DNA of 12,640 bases from Propionibacteriaceae bacterium (lineage in GTDB: Bacteria; Actinomycetota; Actinomycetes; Propionibacteriales; Propionibacteriaceae), in NCBI GenBank assembly GCA_003158895.1, contig PMLO01000286.1, positions 1,251-13,890 on the forward strand, written 5' to 3'. Position 1 is the first letter of the stretch. Every line of letters starts with the position of its first letter. The notes under the pieces are model-generated. The model saw only the letters and a program-made list of their open reading frames with translations. It did not search any database and was not told the origin of the DNA. Both the position numbers and the translations under genes were made by a program. Positions 1 to 6,284 of this stretch are shown here, piece after piece.

Positions 1-47
1 GCGGCCTGTTCGCTGTTCTTCCGGCGGCTCCGGGGTGATGGCCCCAT
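1..47 (-). CDS. Possible 5' end of a divergent gene, cut by the window edge
   Basis: On the minus strand an ATG at 47 opens a frame that reads about 15 codons to the window edge without a stop (MGPSPRSRRKNSEQA). A TANNNT-like hexamer (TAGACT on the minus strand, near 71-76) lies upstream, but no clear ribosome binding site does. Nothing in so short a stretch identifies a product. The same bases also allow a plus-strand gene to end at a TGA at 36-38 (last residues GLFAVLPAAPG). Which reading is real cannot be decided from this window. Confidence 0.2.
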   Translation of the reverse strand, partial: MGPSPRSRRKNSEQA

Positions 48-149
48 CGTCGCTGTGCGGACGCGTGCTGAGTCTAGCCCGAACCGCTAGCGTCTGGCTC
101 AGGCGTTCCTTGCTGTCAACCACCCCGGCCGCTCGGGCGTCTAGGAGGC

Positions 150-1370
150 ATGGTGGACGTGGACCGACGCACGGTCTTGAGGATGCTCGGATTGTCAGCG
201 CTCGCGTTGGAGCTGTCGGGCTGCGCGTCAGCCGGCGACGCCGGCCTCGTGATCTCGGACATCGGCAGAGCCCCACAGGGGAACCCCGTGCCGTCGACCT
301 TGTCGACGTTCGCGGCCCAGCTGCTGGACGCGATGCCGGAGGGGAACGTCGTCCTCTCCCCCGCGTCGATCGCCGTGGTGCTCGCGATGCTCGGCAACGG
401 TGCCTCGACCACGACCCGTACCGAGTTCGAGAAGGTCCTCGGATCGCCCATCGACACCCTCAACGTCGAGCTCAACAGCCTCGACCAGCGGCTCGTCGCG
501 CTCGACGGCCAGAAGGACACCCACATCACGTTCTCGAACGCCCTGTGGGTCCAGAAGGGCGGCACGTGGCAGAAGCCGTTCCTCGACTCGCTGAAGAAGT
601 GGTACGGAGCCGGAGCGAGGGCCACCGACTTCATGAAGAACCCCTCCGGAGCGGTCGACACGATCAACGCTTGGTGCAAGGACGCCACGAAAGGGCTCAT
701 CCCCACGATCGTCGACACCTCCATGATCACCCAGTACACACGTGTCGTCGCCGGCAACGCGGTCCACATCAAGGGCACCTGGGCGACCCAGTTCAGCACG
801 TCGATGACGAGCAAGGCGCCGTTCCGTACGGGGTCGGGCGCGGAGGTCAGCGTCGACATGATGCACGGGATGCCGTACGTCCGCTACCTGCAGACGACCT
901 CGCTGACGTCCATAGCTCTGCCGTTCCGCCACCCGGATCTCGCGTTCATTGTCGGGGTGCCCGCGAGCGGCCCGCTGACGCTCACGGGGCTGCCCGACCT
1001 GTGCGACGTGCTCGCCACGGAGCAGACGGAGATCGTCCTGTCGCTGCCGAAGTTCCACTCGGAGTTCGCGCAGTCGCTGAAGAGCGCGCTCACGACTCTC
1101 GGACTGGTCGACGCCTGGACTTACGGCCAGGCCGACCTGTCAGGCATGACCGGCGACCGCTCGCTGTTCCTCAGCTTCGTCCAGCACAAGGCCGTGCTCG
1201 CGGTCGACGAGCTGGGCGCCGAGGGTGCGGCCGTCACCGCGGGTGGCGCATCGGCGTCGTCCATGCCGGGGACCACCCTCGTCGTCGACCAGCCGTTCTT
1301 CTGGGCGATCGCTCACGTACCGACGAAGACGCTGGTCATGCTCGGCCGCGAGGACGACCCGACGCTCTGA
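150..1370 (+). CDS. Serpin family serine protease inhibitor, predicted Tat-exported lipoprotein
   Basis: A 406-residue protein with the full serpin fold: NALWVQKG, the block around residues 170-235 (INAWCKDATKG, VVAGNAVHIKGTW, VDMMHG), SLPKFHSEF, and a C-terminal reactive loop ending in DQPFFW. Residues 5-11 (DRRTVLR) form a twin-arginine motif, followed by a short hydrophobic stretch and the lipobox LSGC with Cys25. It is therefore probably exported folded by Tat and lipid-anchored outside the membrane. The loop hinge (E354, G356, then GAAVT) has the small residues expected of an inhibitory serpin. By counting, P1 falls on Ser370 or Ser371, suggesting an elastase- or subtilisin-like target. 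AGGAGG at 143-148 is only one base from the ATG, so GTG at 153 or 159 could also be the real start; the signal peptide is kept in each case. It converges on an M16-like gene. Family assignment is secure; target and localisation are inferred. Confidence 0.93.
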   Translation: MVDVDRRTVLRMLGLSALALELSGCASAGDAGLVISDIGRAPQGNPVPSTLSTFAAQLLDAMPEGNVVLSPASIAVVLAMLGNGASTTTRTEFEKVLGSPIDTLNVELNSLDQRLVALDGQKDTHITFSNALWVQKGGTWQKPFLDSLKKWYGAGARATDFMKNPSGAVDTINAWCKDATKGLIPTIVDTSMITQYTRVVAGNAVHIKGTWATQFSTSMTSKAPFRTGSGAEVSVDMMHGMPYVRYLQTTSLTSIALPFRHPDLAFIVGVPASGPLTLTGLPDLCDVLATEQTEIVLSLPKFHSEFAQSLKSALTTLGLVDAWTYGQADLSGMTGDRSLFLSFVQHKAVLAVDELGAEGAAVTAGGASASSMPGTTLVVDQPFFWAIAHVPTKTLVMLGREDDPTL

Positions 1371-1410
1371 TCAGGACGGGCCGTCGTCGATCAGGACAGG
1401 CCGCCGTTGA
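1371..1410. repeat. 20-bp imperfect tandem duplication at the convergent gene junction
   Basis: Bases 1371-1390 (TCAGGACGGGCCGTCGTCGA) and 1391-1410 (TCAGGACAGGCCGCCGTTGA) match at 17 of 20 positions. The second copy holds the last codons and the TGA of the minus-strand M16-like gene; the first copy forms the whole spacer to the serpin stop codon. It looks like a slippage duplication of the gene's 3' end. No convincing terminator is seen at this junction. Confidence 0.8.
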
Positions 1411-2992
1411 GGCGTCCCGCGACGTCGAACTGTGTCGTCTTCGGCGGGCGCAGATCGAGGGTCGCCGCGATCGGCGCGACCTTCTTCTTCACCGACTTCC
1501 ACACGGTCTTCTTCGGCGCGACCTCCGGCTGCGGCACGTCGCCGCGTGCGGGCCGTGCGACGCGCAGATCCGCCGGGACCATCGAGTCGATCGCACCGAC
1601 CAGCTGCGGGCCCCGGTCGTACAGGGTCGGCTCGATCGCGTGCTCGAAGCCGTCGCGGGTGATGACGACGCGGCCGCCGTCGCCGTACGCGAGGAGCAGC
1701 ACGATGTCGGCTGCCGGGATGTCCAGGCCGGACTTCTGGTCGTAGCGGAGGTGGATGAGGCTCGGCATGACGTACGCGGCCGCGTGGGGGGTCGCGCCGG
1801 ACAGCGATAGGTGCGCCGCGGGGCCTTCGCCGCGGGCGCGTCCGATGACCGGTGCGTCGACCGACATGTCGAACGGGTTGTCCAAGTCGCTGCCGACCGG
1901 CAGCCCGACGAGATGCCGGTCCTGGATGCGTACCGCCAGTTCCGCGACCTCGATCGGCGTGACGCTCTCGGCCCTCTTGAGCATGTCCAGCGGCGACAGC
2001 GCGGGCAGGCCGAGCAGATCGTCGAGCGCGGCGCGCTGGAGGATGTCGAAGTGCTGCGACGGGTCGGAGACCCTGCGGCGCGTCTCCACGACCAGGTCGT
2101 CGAGCTCGTGCGGCATGGCGCCGGTACGGACGACGTCGCGGAGCGCCGCCTCGAAGCAACCGTGGATGAAGCTCGCCGGTGTCTCTTCCGCGGACGCCGT
2201 GAGCAGGACCGCCGACCGCACGTCGTCGAGGCGCGACACGTGCGCCCTCGCCGGGAGATCGTTCGGGCGCTGCTGGCGTAACCGGCGGGTCGTGCGCTCG
2301 GCGACCACCTTGCCGAGCACGTACGCGACACGGTCCTCGGTGACGATGCCGAGCAGTCCCACGTCCGTGCCATCGACCTCCGTGACGGCGGGACGGCGCC
2401 TGGTCTGTACGGTCCTGTCGGGCGGCGACCAGCGCTCGTCGGACCCCACGACCAGCTCGAGACCGGCGGGTACGACACCGTCGAAGCAGATCGCCATGTT
2501 CTCCGCCGTATAGACGACGGAGGTGAACCAGCGCATCGTGGAGCTGTCCAGACGAGCCATCCCGTACTCGGGGAAGCCCGCGAGCCCGTACCCCTGGGCA
2601 CCCAGCTCGCGGCGCAAGAGCTGGCCGAAGATGTTGGGCGTACGGGCAAGGGCTGTACGGGCTGCGATGATCTGCGCCAGGTTGTCCAGGTCGGGCTTGA
2701 TGAATCGGCCGACGGCCCACCGGACCCCCTCGGCGAGCTGTTCAGGCTCCGCCTGGACGACCAGGGTGGTGTGCAGGCCGCGGACGCTGCCGGCGACCGT
2801 GATGCCGTCCGGCGGAGCGACGCACAGCGCGAGGTCCTTCGCGACGGCGAGCCAACCTCGTGTCTCAGGCGTCTCGTCGGCGATGCCCGCCCGGATGATG
2901 ATGGCTGCTCGCGTCGCGGGGCGCGGAGTGCCCGTCGACCAGGTCGGCACTCCGGACACCTCGGACCGTATCCACAGCGACTCTTCGCTCAT
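1391..2992 (-). CDS. M16 (insulinase-like) peptidase-fold protein lacking the zinc site
   Basis: A 533-residue protein starting at ATG 2992, where GGGAGG lies six bases upstream; an in-frame ATG at 3061 has no such signal. The N-terminal half resembles an M16 domain: RAGIADETPETRGWLA near residues 34-49 matches the region that normally leads into HxxEH, and YTAENMAICFDGVVPAGLEL near 160-179 matches the conserved strand at the end of that domain. The HxxEH zinc-binding motif is absent (WLAVAKDLAL instead), so it is probably catalytically dead. A second, weaker domain follows, then a segment around residues 430-490 (VVITRDGFEHAIEPTLYDRG), and a basic tail (KKTVWKSVKKK). No signal peptide or membrane segment is seen, so it is likely cytoplasmic. 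Its neighbour on the right is a SHOCT membrane protein behind a terminator. The fold assignment is moderately confident; no function is proposed. Confidence 0.75.
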   Translation of the reverse strand: MSEESLWIRSEVSGVPTWSTGTPRPATRAAIIIRAGIADETPETRGWLAVAKDLALCVAPPDGITVAGSVRGLHTTLVVQAEPEQLAEGVRWAVGRFIKPDLDNLAQIIAARTALARTPNIFGQLLRRELGAQGYGLAGFPEYGMARLDSSTMRWFTSVVYTAENMAICFDGVVPAGLELVVGSDERWSPPDRTVQTRRRPAVTEVDGTDVGLLGIVTEDRVAYVLGKVVAERTTRRLRQQRPNDLPARAHVSRLDDVRSAVLLTASAEETPASFIHGCFEAALRDVVRTGAMPHELDDLVVETRRRVSDPSQHFDILQRAALDDLLGLPALSPLDMLKRAESVTPIEVAELAVRIQDRHLVGLPVGSDLDNPFDMSVDAPVIGRARGEGPAAHLSLSGATPHAAAYVMPSLIHLRYDQKSGLDIPAADIVLLLAYGDGGRVVITRDGFEHAIEPTLYDRGPQLVGAIDSMVPADLRVARPARGDVPQPEVAPKKTVWKSVKKKVAPIAATLDLRPPKTTQFDVAGRLNGGLS

Positions 2993-3106
2993 CGCACACC
3001 TCCCGCGCACAGACTCGTCCATCGCGCAGTCTGCCGCCCTCGTGGGTTGCGATCCGCTCAACGTGGGACGAGTCTCATGAACCTCAATCCCGGTTCAGGC
3101 ATGGAA

Positions 3107-3138
3107 CGGCCACGGGCCCCTCGAGGTGCCCGTGGCCG
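3107..3138 (-). terminator. Strong stem-loop terminator of the SHOCT gene
   Basis: Arms CGGCCACGGGC (3107-3117) and GCCCGTGGCCG (3128-3138) pair perfectly over 11 bp, and the loop can close further through CC/GG around TCGA. It lies 13 bp after the stop codon of the minus-strand gene at 3152. On that strand it is followed by a short TT only, so it is an intrinsic-type hairpin with a poor U-tract, as is common in actinobacteria. Confidence 0.75.
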
Positions 3139-3151
3139 AGTCTCAGACGCG

Positions 3152-3451
3152 TCAGGCTTGTGCAGCAGGGTCAGGACCCTTGAGCGCTGTACGCCGCGCG
3201 TAGTACTCATCGACGTCGATGTCTCCGTTTGCGAGCCTCTCGTTGAGCAGCTTGAGCGCGCTCAGGTACGGGTCGGACTCGACGTTGGGGGCACTCGCCA
3301 TGAACATGGGCATGTGGAGCTTGCCCTTGCGGTACTTCTTCATGAGGACGATCACGAGGGTGACGACCAGTGCGAGGAAGATGAGTGTGAAGACGCCCTG
3401 GACGATGTAGGGCAGGATGCCCATCGAGTGGACGGGCATTTGATGACGCAT
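3152..3451 (-). CDS. Small membrane protein with a C-terminal SHOCT motif
   Basis: A 99-residue protein. Residues 14-37 form one hydrophobic membrane segment (VFTLIFLALVVTLVIVLM), followed at once by a basic stop-transfer patch (KKYRKGK). Residues 63-90 (LSALKLLNERLANGDIDVDE, then YYARR) fit the SHOCT motif, a short helical element found at the ends of many bacterial proteins, often with a preceding membrane helix. Topology is probably N-out, with the SHOCT tail in the cytoplasm. The ATG at 3451 has AGGGGG five bases upstream; Met5 and Met10 are alternatives with weaker support. SHOCT is thought to mediate oligomerisation or protein contacts, but the role of this protein is unknown. It is a single-gene unit ended by the hairpin at 3107-3138. 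Confidence 0.85.
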   Translation of the reverse strand: MRHQMPVHSMGILPYIVQGVFTLIFLALVVTLVIVLMKKYRKGKLHMPMFMASAPNVESDPYLSALKLLNERLANGDIDVDEYYARRTALKGPDPAAQA

Positions 3452-3486
3452 AGGTCCCCCTTCTGTTGCCGCGGTACGGCGATCAT

Positions 3487-3497
3487 TGTCAAGTCAA
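3487..3497 (-). promoter_or_regulatory. Candidate -35 element(s) for the SHOCT gene
   Basis: On the minus strand the bases read TTGACTTGACA, holding two overlapping matches to the TTGACA consensus, about 35-45 bp upstream of the ATG at 3451. No good -10 hexamer lies at the right spacing, so this is only suggestive. Confidence 0.25.
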
Positions 3498-3585
3498 TCG
3501 ACCCCAGCACAGCGGGCCGCACTTTCAAGTGTGCGCCTGCCGCCGTACCGCACCAATACCGGGGGGCTGTGAAGCGCCTATGACT

Positions 3586-5019
3586 TCAGCGGACGAACGG
3601 CGCGAGGTGCTTGATGAAGTGCTCCTCGATGATCCCGTACAGCTCCTCGTCGTGCGCCTGCCACACGTCGTACATGCGCGGCTTGAACGCATCGAGCACG
3701 GCTCCGTAGCTGACGTGCAGCACCTGGCGGCTGTCGATGACGTCGAGCAGGGTGACGAGCTGGGCGTCGGTCGCGTGCGTCGGCACCTTCGCCGGGTCGC
3801 ACGACAGGTGGTAGCTCTTGCGGTTCTGCTCGAAGCTCTCCAGGGCGAGCTGGACGATCTCGCGCATGAGGTCGCCGTCGTGGCGCGCGATGACGCGCAG
3901 CGCCTCGGCCCAGCTCGTGCCGGCCGTCTTGAGGTGCGCGACCCCACCGGTCGCCTCGGCGAACAGCGGGTACGTCGAGTACTTGTCGGAGCCCGAGTGC
4001 AGGCTCAGCTTGTACGGGCCGAGCGCCTTGGCGATCTCCGCGTGGATCTCGAAGTCGCGCTTGAGCTCGTCGAGGTTGCCGATGTACTCGATGCCCTTCT
4101 CGAAGCCGCCGACGAAGCGCGGCGCGAAGCTCACGAACTCCATGCCGAGGCGCTTGAGCTCGGACACAACGACGACGTGCTCGGCCGGCTTGGTCGGGTA
4201 GTCGGTCTCGTCGACCGCGAACTCGACCTCGTGGGTGATGCCGAGTCCGACGAGGTGGCGGTACAGGTCCATGGCGTTCGCCAGCGACGGGCCGTACTTG
4301 GCCATCGCCCGCAGTACCGACTCCTCGTCGAGCGTGATCGACTCGTGCTCGAGGTCGATGCGGTGGCCGACATAGGTCTCGAGGAACTTCTCCTGCGAGG
4401 AGTCGAGCGACGCCCAGTCGAGGGCGGCCGCCTTGGTGCGTACGGTCGCCTCGTCGGCCGACTCGGCCTCGGGGTCGACGTACTCGTTCGGATCGAGTGT
4501 GTAGAAGACGAAGCCGGCGTCGGCGCAGCGGTCAATGTCCGCGGTCGTGTGCAGGTGGTCGGCGTCGGCCCCGACGCCGTCGGTCCACCCCTCCTGGAAC
4601 GCGCCCCAGGTGGCGTCGTCGAGGACGTTGCGGGGCTCGCGGTGGCAGCGGCCCATCTCGCGGATGGACTGCTGGGCGAAGACGGGCTTGAGCCCGCCGC
4701 CGACGGCCTTCATGGCGCGTACGTGACCGGGAGTGCAGATGCCGAGGCGATCGCCGGTGCCGACCGAGGTGGCGAGTCCGAACAGCTGCGGCTTCAACCA
4801 CGGCAGCCGGTTGCGCAGCTCGAGGGCGTTGTCACCGGTGATGTCGGCCCTGAACGTGCCGCCGTCGGCGGTGCCGGTGAAACCGTTGTAGGCGGCGGTG
4901 TCGTCGGCCTTCACGACGAGCTGGCGGCCTGTACCGACCTTCTCCAGCCAGTACTCGACACCGTCTTTCGCTGCATAGGACTCGCGGTACGCCGCACCGG
5001 GGAGGTCAACAGAGGTCAT
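3586..5019 (-). CDS. uxaE: Tagaturonate epimerase (UxaE) family protein
   Basis: A 477-residue protein. The start at ATG 5019 is favoured by AAGGAG eight bases upstream; an in-frame start at 5049 has none. Family-typical motifs in order are DRLGICTPGHVRA (90-102), KPVFAQQSIREMGR (111-124), LDDATWGAFQEGW (133-145), GADADHLHT with DID (150-163), AGFVFYTLDP (168-177), SFAPRFVGGFEKG (297-309) and LSLHSGSDKYSTYP (338-351). The first characterised member, from Thermotoga, interconverts D-tagaturonate and D-fructuronate in galacturonate breakdown. The conserved Asp, His and Glu residues are plausible metal ligands. No signal peptide is present, so the enzyme is cytoplasmic. No other uronate catabolic gene (dehydratase, mannonate or altronate reductase, transporter) is in the window, so the natural substrate could be another ketouronate or sugar acid. 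Family membership is confident; substrate is not. Confidence 0.85.
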   Translation of the reverse strand: MTSVDLPGAAYRESYAAKDGVEYWLEKVGTGRQLVVKADDTAAYNGFTGTADGGTFRADITGDNALELRNRLPWLKPQLFGLATSVGTGDRLGICTPGHVRAMKAVGGGLKPVFAQQSIREMGRCHREPRNVLDDATWGAFQEGWTDGVGADADHLHTTADIDRCADAGFVFYTLDPNEYVDPEAESADEATVRTKAAALDWASLDSSQEKFLETYVGHRIDLEHESITLDEESVLRAMAKYGPSLANAMDLYRHLVGLGITHEVEFAVDETDYPTKPAEHVVVVSELKRLGMEFVSFAPRFVGGFEKGIEYIGNLDELKRDFEIHAEIAKALGPYKLSLHSGSDKYSTYPLFAEATGGVAHLKTAGTSWAEALRVIARHDGDLMREIVQLALESFEQNRKSYHLSCDPAKVPTHATDAQLVTLLDVIDSRQVLHVSYGAVLDAFKPRMYDVWQAHDEELYGIIEEHFIKHLAPFVR

Positions 5020-5097
5020 GCGTGAAACTCCTTGTGTAGGTAGGCCCACCCCGCGACTGCCGCGTCGCGAAGGCCTGACATGACGACGCTATCCCCA

Positions 5098-5109
5098 GGT
5101 CCGCGGACC
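5098..5109. promoter_or_regulatory. Perfect 12-bp palindrome, candidate operator upstream of uxaE
   Basis: GGTCCGCGGACC is a perfect palindrome 79 bp upstream of the uxaE start codon, next to an AT-rich patch that could hold the promoter. The GGTC...GACC half-sites resemble those of GntR/FadR-type regulators, which often control uronate genes. The regulator is not in the window, so this is a suggestion. Confidence 0.35.
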
Positions 5110-5262
5110 GTAAAGGATTCCAGTCCGGTTGCAGTTTGTATCCATATTTAGGCCATTCCTACGCTCACCAGCGCCCTGAGAACGTTTCCGCGGCGTTCCT
5201 GTCAGCGACCTCAACTGACCGGATTCAGCGGGTCGTCCCACAGGCGCGTCTGAGACGGCGGA

Positions 5263-5324
5263 GTCGAGAGGCCACGACACGCCCGGCCCGTACGGCGCGT
5301 CGTGTCACGAAACGGCCTCTCGAC
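5263..5324. terminator. Large inverted repeat downstream of recR, probable operon terminator
   Basis: GTCGAGAGGCC (5263-5273) and GGCCTCTCGAC (5314-5324) are perfect 11-bp arms, 40 bp apart. Inside, CACGAC (5273-5278) can pair with GTCGTG (5299-5304), and CCGTACGG forms a small central palindrome, giving a branched or bulged long hairpin. It starts 35 bp after the recR stop codon on the minus strand and would insulate uxaE from the dnaX-ebfC-recR transcript. No U-tract follows. Confidence 0.6.
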
Positions 5325-5359
5325 AGGCGCGCCGACGTTCGCCCGGATCTCAGTCTCGG

Positions 5360-5959
5360 TCAGCTCAGTACCTGGCGACGCCCCTCGAAGGCGCGGCCGA
5401 GCGTGATCTCGTCCGCGTACTCGAGGTCTCCGCCGACGGGCAGTCCCGAGGCCAGGCGGGTCACGGAGACGCCCATGGGGATGAGGAGTCGCGACAGGTA
5501 CGTGGCAGTGGCCTCGCCTTCGAGGTTCGGGTCGGTGGCGAGGATGACCTCGGTCACGGTGCCGTCGGCCAGGCGCTGGACGAGCTCGCGGATGCGCAGG
5601 TCACCCGGGCCGCGGTTGTCGATCGGGCTGATCGCCCCGCCGAGCACGTGGTAGCGCCCGCGGAACTCGCGCGTACGTTCGATGGCGACGACGTCCTTCG
5701 ACTCCTCGACCACGCAGATGCTCGTCTGGTCACGCCGCGGGTCTCGGCACACTCGGCACAGGTCGTCGGAGGCGATGTTGAAGCAGACCTGGCAGAAGCG
5801 CACCTGCGCCTTCACGCGCGACAGCGTCTCGGCGAGGCGCGTGACGTCCTCCTCCGGCTGGTCGAGCAGCCAGAACGCGATCCGCTGTGCACCCTTGGGC
5901 CCGATCCCGGGAAGGGCTGCCAGCTCGTCGATGAGGTCCTGTACCGGTCCTTCGTACAC
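5360..5959 (-). CDS. recR: Recombination mediator protein RecR
   Basis: A 199-residue protein of the usual RecR length. It acts with RecF and RecO to load RecA onto single-stranded DNA gaps during repair. Visible elements are the helix-hairpin-helix LPGIGPKGAQR (16-26), the four-cysteine zinc finger C56-x2-C59 / C68-x2-C71, and the Toprim domain from about residue 79 (SICVVEES, DNRGPGDLRI), with GLPVGGDLEYADEITLGRA near the C-terminus. The start is GTG at 5959, with AGGGG about six bases upstream. It begins 12 bp after the ebfC stop and is the last gene of a dnaX-ebfC-recR operon, an arrangement conserved across bacteria. A large hairpin follows it. Assignment is certain. Confidence 0.98.
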   Translation of the reverse strand: MYEGPVQDLIDELAALPGIGPKGAQRIAFWLLDQPEEDVTRLAETLSRVKAQVRFCQVCFNIASDDLCRVCRDPRRDQTSICVVEESKDVVAIERTREFRGRYHVLGGAISPIDNRGPGDLRIRELVQRLADGTVTEVILATDPNLEGEATATYLSRLLIPMGVSVTRLASGLPVGGDLEYADEITLGRAFEGRRQVLS

Positions 5960-5971
5960 CTGTCCCCTCGC

Positions 5972-6274
5972 TCAGAAACCCAGGTCGGGCATCTGCGGCA
6001 TGAACGCCTGCTGCACATCGGCAGCCTTGGCGTTGGCATCACGCACTGCGGCGATGATGAGGTCAGCGAGCGTCTCGGTGTCCTCCGGGTCGCACACCTC
6101 GGGCTTGATGACGAGCCCGACGAGCTCCCCTGTGCCCTTGATCGTGGCGGTCACGAGGCCACCACCTGCCGTACCGGTCAGCTCGGTCGACGCCAGCTTG
6201 TCCTGAGCGCTCTGCAGCTGCGACTGCATCGCGGCGGCCTGCGCCATCAGGTCGTTGAGGTTGAAGTTCTCCAC
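5972..6274 (-). CDS. ebfC: YbaB/EbfC family nucleoid-associated DNA-binding protein
   Basis: A 100-residue protein starting at GTG 6274, with AAAGGA five bases upstream; the longer upstream frame is antisense-like sequence inside dnaX and was not used. The sequence MENFNLNDLMAQAAAMQSQL gives the N-terminal helical part, and GGGLVTATIKGTGELVGLVI then PEVCDPEDTETLADLIIAAV is the family core. Members form tweezer-like dimers that bind DNA with low specificity and help organise the nucleoid. A short Met- and Pro-containing tail (MPQMPDLGF) ends the protein, as in many homologues. The gene sits 10 bp after dnaX and 12 bp before recR, which fixes its identity beyond the sequence match. Confidence 0.96.
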   Translation of the reverse strand: MENFNLNDLMAQAAAMQSQLQSAQDKLASTELTGTAGGGLVTATIKGTGELVGLVIKPEVCDPEDTETLADLIIAAVRDANAKAADVQQAFMPQMPDLGF

Positions 6275-6284
6275 TCTCGTCCTT

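Larger units (their letters stand above)
5020..5359. other. Intergenic region between uxaE and recR
   Basis: No convincing gene lies here. A 63-codon minus-strand frame (5089-5280) has no ribosome binding site and no protein-like composition. The region holds a hairpin in the uxaE leader (CGCGAC 5052-5057 with GTCGCG 5064-5069), the palindrome at 5098-5109, an unusually AT-rich patch near 5132-5155, an AACGTT core at 5181-5186, and a large inverted repeat close to recR (5263-5324). The AT-rich patch and palindrome make this the likely promoter and operator region of uxaE. Confidence 0.6.

Noticed and set aside
35..1810. Long plus-strand open frame across the serpin region
   Set aside because: It overlaps the serpin in another frame, is extremely Arg/His-rich and has no ribosome binding site; typical shadow frame in high-GC DNA.
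3466..5025. 519-codon plus-strand open frame opposite uxaE
   Set aside because: Antisense shadow of a clear enzyme gene; composition dominated by Val, Arg, Glu and Leu with no recognisable domain.
5181..5186. AACGTT core resembling a LacI-family operator
   Set aside because: Flanking bases are not symmetric enough (8 of 12 positions), so it is mentioned only as part of the intergenic region.
5089..5280. 63-codon minus-strand open frame between uxaE and recR
   Set aside because: No ribosome binding site, unlikely composition, and it overlaps the palindrome and the large inverted repeat.
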